Translations under genes and position numbers: made by a program | Shown: positions 35,166 through 44,979 of the stretch, piece by piece | Numbering within the stretch: position 1 is the first letter of the stretch | How the letters are laid out: each line of letters begins with the position of its first letter | Notes under the pieces: model-generated | What the model was told of the DNA's origin: nothing | Database searches by the model: none | What the model saw: only the letters and a program-made list of their open reading frames with translations | Origin: Candidatus Acidiferrales bacterium | Lineage (GTDB): Bacteria > Acidobacteriota > Terriglobia > Acidiferrales > UBA7541 | Length of the DNA stretch: 63,774 nucleotides | Assembly: GCA_030038535.1 (NCBI GenBank) | Contig: JASHSV010000362.1 | Coordinates: 1 to 63,774 of the forward strand | Reading direction: 5' to 3'

Positions 35166-36734
35166 TCAATTGTTCGTTCTCGCTGCGGATTCGTTTCCGC
35201 CTGCGCACTGGTAGGTCCGCACTTCGATCCGCCAGGCTGGCTGCCGCGCGCTGGCGAACCAGCGCTGTTTCCATGCGAACCCGGTGTCGGCCATCTCGCG
35301 TTCCACACCGTCGAGATGGCAATTCTCGTCGAGCGCTGCCTCAGTAGCCGCCGTGGATCCCCAGTACGCCTCATCGGTGGCGCCCTTGACCAATAGCGTG
35401 GTCGGGCCGTACACCTGTCCCGCCTGGAGCCACTGGATGGGATCAAACAACTGAGGATGTTTCAGCCATACCGGGTAAGAACCGACAAAATCGCTGGCTC
35501 CGATCCCGCTCGGGGAGCGCATGGCGTCCGTCAGGTAAAAGAAAAACGAAGGATTGTTGCCGATCACCACCGCTCCCCTCTTCACCTCGCCGGCAGCCTG
35601 TTCGGCCACCGGCTCCCACGGCTCGATGAGCCGGGGCGCCGCGTAATACCGCCGGGAAAGAATTCCGAACCACCCGATGGCCGCAACCAGGCTCAGTGCC
35701 AGGATCGCGCCTTTTCGAATTCCGGGACGGGTCACGCTGCCAAGCATCGCGGCCAGAGAAATCAAGAGCCACGGGGAAAGGAACAGCAGCCGCTTGGTGT
35801 TGATCAGATTCAGCAGCGTCATCACCAGAGTGCAGGCCAGGAAAATCAGGAACAGGCGGCGCGCCGCCGGCGGGCCGTGGCGCAGGACGAGAACGGAGCA
35901 GAAGGCGATAGCCGAAAGCGCGGGGATGCTGAAATACCAGAACCACGGGGCAACCGATTCGCTCACAAAAAGCGTGTACAGGTTGTAACCGCAGAAGAAC
36001 ATCGTGGCGACCGCGGAATAGACAGGGCGCAGTATCCCCTGATCCGCGAAGACGCGGAACACCAGCGCATGCAGCAAGGGCACAAAGCCAAGCAGAACGA
36101 CAACGACGGTCGCACCTGCCGCAGCCACGCGCTTCGCATCGCCGCGGTGCCGGATCCAGAAATCGAGTGCGAGAAAGCCGATCAGGACAGCCAGGAAATA
36201 GTTCGTGTAAACGGCCAGCTCGCAGGCCACCACCAGCAACACCCACCTTCCCCATGCCGGTTTCGCTTCCAGCCACAGATACGCGAAGGTGAGTAGCGCG
36301 AGGGTGAAGAAGGAAAACGAATACCAACCTGCGATCCTCCCAAAGTGAAAGCCATAGGGGAACACCACGCCGATCCAGAGGGCGGCACGGGAGGCCGCGG
36401 CTCCTGCTACCAATCCCGCGGCCTGAACGCTGAACCACAGTCCGAGCAGGTAGAAGGTGATGGCCGGCACGCGCAGCAGGCTGACGCGACCTCCGCTCAA
36501 ACGCAGCCATCCGGCAAGCAGCAGGTCGTAAAGGGGCGGATGGCGGTGCAGCCCCGTGCCGTTGGTAAAGGAGTGGATGGTCTGCTGAGCCGGAATCGTG
36601 GCGTCCAGAAGCATGGCAATTTCATCGTCCATGAACGTGAACCAGCGATTCGTAAGCAACATCACGGTTCCCAGGGCGAGGAGGACCAGGACGGTGAGCA
36701 GGGTGTTCCGCGCCGTGTTCTGTGCAGCGTACAT
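35166..36734 (-). CDS. GT-C membrane glycosyltransferase (PMT/ArnT-like)
   Basis: A 522-residue protein with about 10-11 membrane segments in the first 400 residues and a soluble C-terminal region. The first extracytoplasmic loop has the acidic motif RWFTFMDDEIAMLLDA, followed by HRHPPLYDLLLAGWLRL, a layout typical of GT39/GT83-like GT-C enzymes using polyprenyl-phosphate sugars. One of at least five GT-C proteins in the window. Acceptor unknown, probably the exported glycan or a lipid. Confidence 0.75.
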   Translation of the reverse strand: MYAAQNTARNTLLTVLVLLALGTVMLLTNRWFTFMDDEIAMLLDATIPAQQTIHSFTNGTGLHRHPPLYDLLLAGWLRLSGGRVSLLRVPAITFYLLGLWFSVQAAGLVAGAAASRAALWIGVVFPYGFHFGRIAGWYSFSFFTLALLTFAYLWLEAKPAWGRWVLLVVACELAVYTNYFLAVLIGFLALDFWIRHRGDAKRVAAAGATVVVVLLGFVPLLHALVFRVFADQGILRPVYSAVATMFFCGYNLYTLFVSESVAPWFWYFSIPALSAIAFCSVLVLRHGPPAARRLFLIFLACTLVMTLLNLINTKRLLFLSPWLLISLAAMLGSVTRPGIRKGAILALSLVAAIGWFGILSRRYYAAPRLIEPWEPVAEQAAGEVKRGAVVIGNNPSFFFYLTDAMRSPSGIGASDFVGSYPVWLKHPQLFDPIQWLQAGQVYGPTTLLVKGATDEAYWGSTAATEAALDENCHLDGVEREMADTGFAWKQRWFASARQPAWRIEVRTYQCAGGNESAARTNN

Positions 36735-36740
36735 GAACGC

Positions 36741-38234
36741 TCAGCGGGCAAAGCTCCAAGATGGACGAGAGGCGTCAACCGGCTGGCTCGCTGTGGGGCT
36801 CTCGGTGGCCTGAATCCGAAGCAATGCCGCCAGCAGACCCAGAAAGAACCAGAAGTAGAAATTCATCGGCGGTATATCGAGCGGCTGGCCGATGGGAAAG
36901 GTCAGAATATTGGTTATGCAGAAACTGGCCACAACGCAGCCGATGGTTTTCAAATCCTGATCGCGCAGGGCTTTGGCCTGTCGAAAGCTTTCCAAGAGGA
37001 GTGCGCCCGTAAACACAGCGAAGAGGGCAAGGCCGGCCAGTCCGCATTCGTTCCGGATGCGCGCAAACTGGTTTTCCGAACCGACGACAGACACGCTCGT
37101 GGATTCGAGCCGGTTGGAGGCCGCGCATCCGATCCCCGCACCGAGCCCCACGATGGGCGATTCCGTGGCCGCTTCAAATTCTCCGACGGCAAGCGCCAGG
37201 TTCCTGTCGCGCACCATCTCCATGTCGAAGATGCTGGCGAAACGCGCCTGCACGGTCGGTCCCAGAAACATCATGGAGCTGAACAAACAAGCAACGATGA
37301 ACAGCGAGGGCATGATCGCCTGCCGAATACGTCCCATGAGGCCGAAGGCCAGAAACAGTGAGACGAACAGGAGGATGAACGGGCCACGGCCGCCTGTGCT
37401 GAGTGTTCCGCAGGCCTGGGCCAGCAGCGCCACGCGCGTCATTATCTTGTCCATCGGCCGAGGGGAAATCATCATCAGCGCAATGGTGAGCATCGCCGCC
37501 ACCCACAAGAACTGCGAAAGTCCGGCCGTGGATGCAAACGTGGAGATGGTGCGAAAGTAGAATCCCATTTCGGGATGCTTTGGGTCGTTCGCATAGAAGA
37601 TGGCACGCTGAAAATTCGGAGAGATGCGCAACAACAATTCGGGCCCCGTGAAGTATTGCACCACTCCGAAAATGGCTATGGGAATGCTTATCCAGTTCTG
37701 GAAGCGCAGAAACCGTATCACCTGCTCCCGGTCGTTGAAGAACCAGTAGCCCACGATGAAGCAGAGGAAAAACAGGAGCGTTACGCGTGCCCCGATCAAG
37801 CCGACCAGGATCGTAGGCAGGTACGGATTGAAAATCTCCGCCGTGTAATAGACGGCGAAACCAAAGAAGGGAACCACCCATCCGGTGTGAGGAACGGGAA
37901 ACATCCGCCGGGCGATCAGGGCAATGGACAACCGGAAGAAGATGAGGAGGAGCTGCGCATCTTTCAACAGATTGAGCGCCGTGGAGCCGTAAGCATTAAC
38001 CAAAAAGCCCTCGACCAGGACGTAGAAGGCAAAGAGATAGACGGAAGCGCGCCACCAGGCAAACGTGAAACAAACGTCGGCGAAGATAAACACGCCCGCA
38101 ATCAAGGGCATGTACTGCTGGTAGGCCACGCGAAGCGCGATCCAGGGCAGGGCGAAAACCACCAGCAGCAGCACCGGCACGGTGAGCAGGAGGTCGGGGC
38201 CAACACGCCGGTTGGCGGTGATATCGAAGTTCAC
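36741..38234 (-). CDS. O-antigen ligase/polymerase-like membrane protein
   Basis: A 497-residue protein with about 12 hydrophobic segments and the large periplasmic loop typical of Wzy/WaaL-family proteins. Near the C-terminal end, ATESPIVGLGAGIG and SENQFARIRNECGLAGLALF resemble the conserved ligase/polymerase region. It could polymerise repeat units or ligate glycan to an acceptor. GTG start in a 4-nt GTGA overlap with the GT4 downstream in transcription order (38231-39472). A second member is at 59486-60790. Confidence 0.72.
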   Translation of the reverse strand: MNFDITANRRVGPDLLLTVPVLLLVVFALPWIALRVAYQQYMPLIAGVFIFADVCFTFAWWRASVYLFAFYVLVEGFLVNAYGSTALNLLKDAQLLLIFFRLSIALIARRMFPVPHTGWVVPFFGFAVYYTAEIFNPYLPTILVGLIGARVTLLFFLCFIVGYWFFNDREQVIRFLRFQNWISIPIAIFGVVQYFTGPELLLRISPNFQRAIFYANDPKHPEMGFYFRTISTFASTAGLSQFLWVAAMLTIALMMISPRPMDKIMTRVALLAQACGTLSTGGRGPFILLFVSLFLAFGLMGRIRQAIMPSLFIVACLFSSMMFLGPTVQARFASIFDMEMVRDRNLALAVGEFEAATESPIVGLGAGIGCAASNRLESTSVSVVGSENQFARIRNECGLAGLALFAVFTGALLLESFRQAKALRDQDLKTIGCVVASFCITNILTFPIGQPLDIPPMNFYFWFFLGLLAALLRIQATESPTASQPVDASRPSWSFAR

Positions 38235-39472
38235 GTCCTGGTTCCCCCTGGGTCCGTTACGGCCGCCACGGCCCCGCGTTCAACGGAAGGCTGGCCCTCG
38301 CCGGAGTCGGGCAGAAGCGCATCCGCCCTGCGGAACGCCGCTGCTGTGATCGGCCAATCGAAACGCGCAGCGTACAGTTCCTGAAGGTTGCGGCCCATGC
38401 GCGCCGCCACGGCGGGATCGCCGGCGAGCCGGCGGATGCCGGCAGCGAGAGCTGCCGCGGTGCTCTGTTCAGCGAACCACACATGCTCACCGTGAGTGAA
38501 TTCGGCCTGGTCGCGGCCGCCGGGCTGGCGCACGGCCACAACGGGCAAGCCGTGAGCCGCGGCGGCCATGAAGGCGCCACTGCGCGTCAAGTGGCCGTCG
38601 GGCTGCGGGAGGACGAACACATCGGAGGCCTGAAGCGCGCGGGACATCTCTGCTGCTTCGAGCCTGCCCGACCACCACACGGCCTCTTGAATTCCCGCCG
38701 CCTGTGCCGCGAGTTTCAGGCGCGCGACGTAGTCCGGTGAAGCCGCGGCAAAATTGCCGAGCATCCACAGGCGCGGCGGATTCGAACTGCGCAGGAGGGC
38801 GACCGCCTGGATCAGTGCTTCATAGTTCTTGGCGGGGTGGAACAGGCCGAACGTGGCGACCACGAGTTCGCCGGGAGCAACACCGCGCTCGCGCCGGAAG
38901 CCGGCGCGTTCGGTTTCGGCGAATGGGACTACGGGGATATTGCTCGAATTCGGCCGGTAGCGGATCTTCTCGCGCCACCAGGGGAACAACCGCTCCAGGG
39001 ACGCGACGCGCGAGCGCATGTTGACCGCGGCCGACTTTACCGCGGCGAGGATAAGCGCCACGTGAAGCCATTGGGCGAGCGCTACAGGCGTCCGGAGCGG
39101 ATGCTGACGCATACTGATTGCCAGCTCGTGCAGGCCCGCGTGCACGGGAATTCTCCGCCGCCGGAGGCCGAACAAAAGAGCATTGAGCCACCATGCAAAG
39201 CCCCAGCGCCCCCAGGCGTACCCCGAGTATTCGAGCTGCACGTGGTCGGGCGCGAAGGCGGCAACGGCCTCGATGGCCGGCTGCAAGTCACGCCAGCCGC
39301 GCAGAGATTGTTCGCGTAAGCCGAACGATAATTGGCGTGGCGCATCCGCGGGTTCGGTGAGCACGGTCACGCTGTTGCCGGCTGCAGCCAGTTCTCGAGC
39401 GAGGCGGCTGGCGTAATCCCCCACCCCGCAGGAGACCGGCGGAAAGTTCTTCGTGATGAGCAACACGCGCAT
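38231..39472 (-). CDS. GT4 glycosyltransferase
   Basis: A 413-residue GT-B enzyme with the N-terminus MRVLLITKNFPPVSCGVGDY, where the GVGDYA loop is typical of GT4. The C-terminal domain carries VVATFGLFHPAKNYEALIQA and the donor site around DVFVLPQPDGHLTRSGAFMAAAAHGLPVV, in which the first acidic residue of the usual E-x7-E pattern is not obvious. That may mean an unusual donor or reduced activity. It lies between two membrane proteins. Confidence 0.8.
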   Translation of the reverse strand: MRVLLITKNFPPVSCGVGDYASRLARELAAAGNSVTVLTEPADAPRQLSFGLREQSLRGWRDLQPAIEAVAAFAPDHVQLEYSGYAWGRWGFAWWLNALLFGLRRRRIPVHAGLHELAISMRQHPLRTPVALAQWLHVALILAAVKSAAVNMRSRVASLERLFPWWREKIRYRPNSSNIPVVPFAETERAGFRRERGVAPGELVVATFGLFHPAKNYEALIQAVALLRSSNPPRLWMLGNFAAASPDYVARLKLAAQAAGIQEAVWWSGRLEAAEMSRALQASDVFVLPQPDGHLTRSGAFMAAAAHGLPVVAVRQPGGRDQAEFTHGEHVWFAEQSTAAALAAGIRRLAGDPAVAARMGRNLQELYAARFDWPITAAAFRRADALLPDSGEGQPSVERGAVAAVTDPGGTRT

Positions 39473-39475
39473 CGG

Positions 39476-41206
39476 CTATTGGTGCGGCCTGAGCTGGCCG
39501 GCGCCGTCACTGTGATCGGAGGGCCCGGCAATTTGCGAGGTGTTATCGGTGGCCTTGGGCACGTAAATGATGAAGGCGACGCGCGCGGGCGCCGGGAGTC
39601 CCGTGGCCAGGCGCCGGGTATCGCTGGCGGGGTACACGATTTCCTGGCCGGGCTGATAATTCTCGAGAAAGTCTGAGCGATACACTGCCGCCACGACGTC
39701 TTCGCCCCAGGCGCCATCTTGAACCACCGCGCTGAATCGCTTGTTGCGGAATGCATCGTGGAGTTCTTCGCGCAGAGGGGCGACAGTGCGCGGGTCTCCG
39801 GACACGAGGAGCGTGCACAGGTTGAGTATGTGCGCGAAGCCCTGTTTTCCAGCGATGGCTGCGAGGTAGGTGTGGTTGGGTACGTACACAGGGCCTGGAA
39901 TCTGGGCAATCTTAGCCAGCACTTCTCTGCCCAATTCGACGTCCCTGCTCCCGGGAACCACGAGGCGAGGGTCGTAGACCAGTGCGCAGGACTGAATCAA
40001 TAACGCGGCGAAAAGCACGCTCTGGCCGAGACGGGCGCGATCGCCGGCGTGCGTTGCAAGGAGGACCAAAGCCCGATGGGCCCCCAAACCGGTAGCCAAG
40101 GAGAGGAAGAAATAAACCGGAAGGCGGCCGTTGAGATACGCGCCCCAGTTGAGACTGTAAAGCCAGGAGGCGGCGAGCATGCCCGCCCCGAAACAAAAAT
40201 AAAACCACGCGTCACGGCGGTCTTTCTCGTGCGCGGCAGCCAGGAAAAAGAGCACACAGAAGGCAACGGCGATGGGAAGAACACGAAAGATGTCGTTGAT
40301 CCAGAAGAGCACGATGTGGCTTTTCATGGTGAGGAACGAGGAGGTCAGCGAAAACAAATAAAACGTGGACCAACCCCCGCTGCGGAGATGCAACAGCGCT
40401 ATTCCACCTGCGCCCAGCACGCCCGCCGCGCCGGCAAACGCAGCGAAGAGACGAAAGCCGAGAGAGCCGGCATAAATCACGAGCGGGAGGATGACGATCA
40501 AGGCGGTCTGCTTGGTGAGGAAGGCAAGGGCAGTGCATCCGCCCGCGAGCGCCAGCCACGCTGTTCCGCGCTTCCAGCGGAGCAGATAGGCACCCAGGAC
40601 GAGCAGGAACAAATAGAGCGAATCCGTCCGCGCCAATTCGAGCCAGTCGCCCGTTTCTCGGAATGTGGCCGCGAACAAGCCCACGCTGACCAGCGAACAA
40701 TAATGGCTGGAGGTTTCCTTGCGGACGAACTGGTAGAGCACGGCAAAGCAACCGAGTGACGCCAGAATGGACACAAGCCGCAGCGGCGCGAAGCCGGGAC
40801 CCAGCAGTTTCGCTGCCAGCGCTGACACGTAGAAATACACGGGAGTGTAAACCATGGGCACATAATCGAAACTGGGCGCGGCATAGAGCGGTTGTCCGCG
40901 CAACACGCGTTCCACCTGCTCCAACGCGCTTCCCTCCAAGCGCTCGAGGTCGAAGGGATAAACCATTCGCCGGTAGGCCACAAAGAGATAGACGCCGATG
41001 TACAGAATCGCCGCGCCGATAACTGCCCATCGCAGCGCAGATGGAATCCAGCCGGAGAGGACCTTTGTCAGGAGGCTCCCTGCTGCCGCGGGCGCGTGCG
41101 TATCGACGCTGTCCAGGTCTGTGGTCAACGTGGCGGCGGATAACGCTGCCACACCGTGCGCGTCGGGCTTTCCGGGCTGAAGAGGATTCCTGAGTGTCCA
41201 GCGCAT
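39476..41206 (-). CDS. GT-C-type membrane protein
   Basis: A 576-residue protein with a long N-terminal cytosolic part (about 1-60), about 11-12 membrane segments and a soluble C-terminal domain (about 440-576). The first external loop contains PFDLERLEGSALEQVERVL and a DYVPMVYTPVYFY segment, similar to uncharacterised GT-C proteins with an acidic loop-1 motif. It begins 4 nt after the methyltransferase gene stop. Function inferred as lipid-linked sugar transfer on the periplasmic side. Confidence 0.65.
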   Translation of the reverse strand: MRWTLRNPLQPGKPDAHGVAALSAATLTTDLDSVDTHAPAAAGSLLTKVLSGWIPSALRWAVIGAAILYIGVYLFVAYRRMVYPFDLERLEGSALEQVERVLRGQPLYAAPSFDYVPMVYTPVYFYVSALAAKLLGPGFAPLRLVSILASLGCFAVLYQFVRKETSSHYCSLVSVGLFAATFRETGDWLELARTDSLYLFLLVLGAYLLRWKRGTAWLALAGGCTALAFLTKQTALIVILPLVIYAGSLGFRLFAAFAGAAGVLGAGGIALLHLRSGGWSTFYLFSLTSSFLTMKSHIVLFWINDIFRVLPIAVAFCVLFFLAAAHEKDRRDAWFYFCFGAGMLAASWLYSLNWGAYLNGRLPVYFFLSLATGLGAHRALVLLATHAGDRARLGQSVLFAALLIQSCALVYDPRLVVPGSRDVELGREVLAKIAQIPGPVYVPNHTYLAAIAGKQGFAHILNLCTLLVSGDPRTVAPLREELHDAFRNKRFSAVVQDGAWGEDVVAAVYRSDFLENYQPGQEIVYPASDTRRLATGLPAPARVAFIIYVPKATDNTSQIAGPSDHSDGAGQLRPHQ

Positions 41207-41210
41207 ACGG

Positions 41211-42152
41211 TCAGTGAGAGGCTGTGGCTGCCGCGGCCGCCCTGGTTCTTGACGAGGCCGCGGGTTTCCGCGCCGTCATCGTAAGAAAAAATCCCCAGCG
41301 AGGTTCCACCCAGCCGCGGAGAAACGAGAACGGGAAATATTTCAGGTCGCGGCGAATGAAACAGAAATCCTGCATGCCGGAGAACAATTCGCGCATTTCC
41401 CGCTCGGTCCAGAAGCCCGAACGAGGGATGAAGTTGTCCTGCCCGGCGAAGCTCGTGTCTGCGCTTGTGGCGAGCAAACGTTCGCGGGAGAGCCCGTGCT
41501 GCTTCGATATGGCGTAAAGATGGCGGAACTTTTCCGGCGCCCAGCGGAGAAACGCTTCGAGCGGGCGCACATGAAGCATCAGCCAAATGAGCGGGCGAAC
41601 GATCCAGTTGACCAGCAGATAGTGGTACGACTCGCGGTTGTAGAACATTACGCGCACGATGCCGCCGGGCGCCGTGACGCGTACCAGTTCGCGGCAGGCT
41701 TCAGGGGTGCCCACGATGTGATGGATCACTCCGATGGACATGGCAAGGCCAAAGGTGTTGTCGGCAAAAGGAAGCGCGACCGCGTCTCCCGTAACGAAAC
41801 GCTTGCGCAGGCCCGCAAAGTCAAAATGCCTGTGCGCAAGACCGAGGGTGCGGAAGCTGTAATCGAGCCCGGTGTAGTCGATCCCATTTTCCGTGAGGAA
41901 GCGCGCGTCCTTGCCGATGCCACAGCCGACTTCCAAAACCTTCCGGCCGCGGCAGGATTCCAGGAAATCGAGGCGCATCTGATCGATGGTCTGCTTCCAT
42001 TTTTCGTAGATGGCCTCAAAGGACTCGCGGGAGCCGACTTCGTACGGCACGCTGTCTGTGGAAATGGGATGAGTGTCCCAGTAGCGGCGCAGATCCTGCT
42101 TCTCCGTTTCCGGCGAATTTCGGGGAGGGGCCGGCGATTCAAGCAGACTCAT
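41211..42152 (-). CDS. Class I SAM-dependent methyltransferase
   Basis: A 313-residue protein with motif I KVLEVGCGIGKDARFL and the DYTGLDYS acidic loop, AVALPFADNTFGLAMSIGVIHHI (motif II/III) and GIVRVMFYNRESYHYLL. The C-terminal part (about 190-313) is long and family-specific. The ATG at 42152 overlaps the GT-C gene stop by 4 nt. The frame runs further upstream inside that gene without methyltransferase sequence. Substrate unknown. Confidence 0.8.
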   Translation of the reverse strand: MSLLESPAPPRNSPETEKQDLRRYWDTHPISTDSVPYEVGSRESFEAIYEKWKQTIDQMRLDFLESCRGRKVLEVGCGIGKDARFLTENGIDYTGLDYSFRTLGLAHRHFDFAGLRKRFVTGDAVALPFADNTFGLAMSIGVIHHIVGTPEACRELVRVTAPGGIVRVMFYNRESYHYLLVNWIVRPLIWLMLHVRPLEAFLRWAPEKFRHLYAISKQHGLSRERLLATSADTSFAGQDNFIPRSGFWTEREMRELFSGMQDFCFIRRDLKYFPFSFLRGWVEPRWGFFLTMTARKPAASSRTRAAAAATASH

Positions 42153-43918
42153 CGGGCGCCCATCGTCCTGCGGCGGTAAATCGTGACGCGCAAGCCGGCG
42201 CGCGTGTCGAGATCGGCGGCGACTGCCAGGCTCTTCATCTTGCTTGCGGCTGAGCCGTAGTTCTCCTGCCATGCAAAAACCCAGGGGTACAGACGTCCGC
42301 GAAACGGCGACCCGGGCTCGTGATCGAGAATCACCAGACTTGCATCCGGGTTTTGCGAGAACGCTTTTTCCAACTGCTGGGCGTAGAAGGGCGAAGGCTG
42401 CGCCGAGATGCCCCAGCTCGTGGGAAGGTCGGCGTAGGGCAGAGCCGGCATGTCCTGCAACTCGCCGGAAGCAGGATTCATGAGGAATAGCTGGAGCATC
42501 GGCGTGTTGATCCCCTCGTCGGCGTAGCCGGCTACCAGCAAGGTCTGCTGGCGGCTGGTATTGTCGCGGATGAAATTCAGCCCCTGGAGCAAGGTTGCTT
42601 GTTGCGCGGGGCTCGGGGCTACCTGGGTCTTCGAGAAGAACTGCCCGGCCGATGCGGGGGCTGCCCAGACGGAATATGCGAGCGCGGCAACAAGTACGGC
42701 CGAAGCCGCGAAGCGGAGGCTCAACGAAAGCCTGGAGAATTCCCGAGCGAGACTTGCGCCAGTGAGAGACGCCGTTATGGCCACTGCACCCCAAATGAAA
42801 CGGCCATCTTTCTGCAAGTGCAGGATGGAGCTAACGGCCTGAAGCACAACGTAGAGCAACGCGGTGCGCGCCGCTGGCTTGCTCCATCCCTTCCAGGCCC
42901 AGTAGATCACGCCTATGAGAAGTATTACTGCGAGGGCGGGGGTAGAAGCGTATTCCCGGAAAAAGGAGCGTGGGTAATACAGAAGAGAGTCCCCCGGGCC
43001 CAACGGGTCGAAGGGAAAGCCGTTAAGATAGCGGAGGAGTTGGCGCACACCATCCACCATTAGAAACGCGGTCAAGGGCAGCAGGGCGCTGGCCGCGAGC
43101 AGAAACCAGGGGCGCGTAAGCGGCGCCAGAAATCCGCGGGGGTCTTTCGCCAGGCGCGCGCGAATCTCGGGATAGGCCAATCCGAGGAACAACGCCGTTA
43201 GCAGGAAAATCCCGACGTTGCATTTGATCTCATAAGACAAACAGGCCAGAAACCCTGTGGCCACCGCCGCCCATCGCCCGCCGTTTCGGGCGAAGCGGGC
43301 CCCGGCAATGAGGCAAAAGGCTGTCGTCACCAGGGCAAAGCTGTCGTAGAGGCTCCTCGAGGTGTAATAGAGGAACATGGGCGAGGTGCCCCAAAGGACG
43401 CCCGCTATCGCAGCCGCATAGGCCTTTCCTTCGTCCGCCAGTTCGGCGGCGAGCCACACAATGCCCACCCAAGCGAGAAACCCCGCGACCAGGCTGGCGG
43501 TTCGCGCCGCCTGCAAAGTGTTGCTCCCAAAGATAAATCCCAAGGCGAGACAATAGGGCGAGAGGAACGGCCCGCCGAGAATCAGGTGGTAATTCCAGGT
43601 TTCCCGCGCGAGGGCATGAAGACCGCCGCTGCGCAAGGCGTGCCAAATCTGAACAGCGCCTCTAAAGTAGCCCGACTCGTCGTAGATCGGCAACCAGGGC
43701 GTAGCGATGAACTCCCGGTAAGCCCAAATCAGCAAAGCCATCGCCGAGATTGCGGAGGCTGCGAGGGCTCCCACGGCCGTCCAGTGCCGCGCCGATAAGC
43801 GATCCCGCTCCATCGCGGGCTGCAGTCCTGTCCCAGCGAGTTCGCGCGTGCTCACGGAAGCCTCAGGAGCGCCGGCACAATCCGCCGGCGCGCTGCGAAC
43901 CTGCGGCGCATCTCCCAT
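42149..43918 (-). CDS. GT-C-type membrane glycosyltransferase-like protein
   Basis: A 589-residue protein with about 12 hydrophobic segments after a polar N-terminus. Loop 1 carries the acidic motif PIYDESGYFRGAVQIWHAL. A soluble C-terminal region (about 470-589) ends in YGSAASKMKSLAVAADLDTRAGLRVTIYRR, which is frequent in GT39-like proteins. Start chosen at the ATG at 43918; an ATG at 43813 is an alternative. Divergent from the 43966 gene with only 47 nt between starts, so promoters there must be compact. Confidence 0.7.
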   Translation of the reverse strand: MGDAPQVRSAPADCAGAPEASVSTRELAGTGLQPAMERDRLSARHWTAVGALAASAISAMALLIWAYREFIATPWLPIYDESGYFRGAVQIWHALRSGGLHALARETWNYHLILGGPFLSPYCLALGFIFGSNTLQAARTASLVAGFLAWVGIVWLAAELADEGKAYAAAIAGVLWGTSPMFLYYTSRSLYDSFALVTTAFCLIAGARFARNGGRWAAVATGFLACLSYEIKCNVGIFLLTALFLGLAYPEIRARLAKDPRGFLAPLTRPWFLLAASALLPLTAFLMVDGVRQLLRYLNGFPFDPLGPGDSLLYYPRSFFREYASTPALAVILLIGVIYWAWKGWSKPAARTALLYVVLQAVSSILHLQKDGRFIWGAVAITASLTGASLAREFSRLSLSLRFAASAVLVAALAYSVWAAPASAGQFFSKTQVAPSPAQQATLLQGLNFIRDNTSRQQTLLVAGYADEGINTPMLQLFLMNPASGELQDMPALPYADLPTSWGISAQPSPFYAQQLEKAFSQNPDASLVILDHEPGSPFRGRLYPWVFAWQENYGSAASKMKSLAVAADLDTRAGLRVTIYRRRTMGAR

Positions 43919-43965
43919 GCTAAGATAGCGGCCGCTGCCGTTGGATTTTGGGCCACGGAGCATTC

Positions 43966-44979
43966 GTGCATCCGACCGACGACGCCAAAACTGGTGCGAG
44001 CACTCCCGATCCTCTGCCGTTGACGGTTCTGATTCCTGTTTTCAATGATTGGACTGTGGCCGACGCGCTCGTCGCCAAGCTGGATGCCGCATTCAACAAG
44101 CACGGACTCACCGGGCGTGTTGTGTTCGTGGATGATGGCTCCACGGAGCCGGCTCCCCAAAAGTTTCCGCAGACGACGCCGCAGACGCTCAAAGAAGTCT
44201 GCATCCTGGAGCTCAAAAAGAATCTGGGTCACCAGCGCGCTCTAGCTGTGGGCCTCGTGCATCTCCACCAGAGCGGCGTCCAAGGCGTGATCGTGCTCAT
44301 GGACGGAGACGGAGAAGACGAGCCCTATGAAATTCCACGCCTGCTGGAAGAATTTGGCAGGCAGGGACGGCGGAAAGTCGTGTTCGCGGCGCGGGGCCGA
44401 AGAGCAGAAGGCGTAATTTTCAAGCTCTGTTATCAAATCTATCGCACGATTCACCGGCTGCTGGTGGGATTCGATATCCGGATCGGCAATTTCAGCGCCG
44501 TGCCAGCCAGTTTCCTGGAACCGCTCGCCGTGACCCCGGACCTGTGGAACCACTACGCGGCGTGCGTAATCAAGATGAAATTGCCGCACGTATCGATACC
44601 GGTCGACCGCTCGAAACGGCTGGCGGGAGAGTCGAAAATGGATTTTGTGGGTCTGGTGATCCACGGGCTGAGCGCCATGTCCGTCTTCGGCGACGCGGTC
44701 GGGGTGCGTCTGCTCACAGCCACCGGCGTATTCGCGGTGGCCACGGTTGTTCTGATGATTGCCGCGGTGGTGGTCAAATTCACCACGGATCTGGCGATTC
44801 CGGGCTGGGCGACCACGGCGACCGGCTTGCTGCTTGTGCTGTTCTGCCAATGCCTCCTGCTTTCCCTGATTTTCACCTTCGTGGTTCTCTTCAGCCGCGG
44901 GCAATCGAGCTTCGTTCCGGTGCGGGACTGTCCGCTCTTCATCCGCGGGGAGAGAACCGTGTTCACACGGCATGACTGA
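43966..44979 (+). CDS. GT2 polyprenyl-phosphate sugar synthase-like (DPM1/GtrB-like)
   Basis: A 337-residue protein: a GT-A domain beginning LTVLIPVFNDWTVADALV with VVFVDDGST, LKKNLGHQRALAVGL and the catalytic VLMDGDGEDEPYEI, then two C-terminal membrane segments (about 225-250, 265-300). This architecture is that of enzymes that load a sugar on undecaprenyl/dolichyl phosphate. The product would be the donor for the GT-C proteins around it. GTG start at 43966 preceded by GGAG; a TTG at 43948 is possible. One of only two plus-strand genes inside the minus-strand locus. Confidence 0.83.
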   Translation: MHPTDDAKTGASTPDPLPLTVLIPVFNDWTVADALVAKLDAAFNKHGLTGRVVFVDDGSTEPAPQKFPQTTPQTLKEVCILELKKNLGHQRALAVGLVHLHQSGVQGVIVLMDGDGEDEPYEIPRLLEEFGRQGRRKVVFAARGRRAEGVIFKLCYQIYRTIHRLLVGFDIRIGNFSAVPASFLEPLAVTPDLWNHYAACVIKMKLPHVSIPVDRSKRLAGESKMDFVGLVIHGLSAMSVFGDAVGVRLLTATGVFAVATVVLMIAAVVVKFTTDLAIPGWATTATGLLLVLFCQCLLLSLIFTFVVLFSRGQSSFVPVRDCPLFIRGERTVFTRHD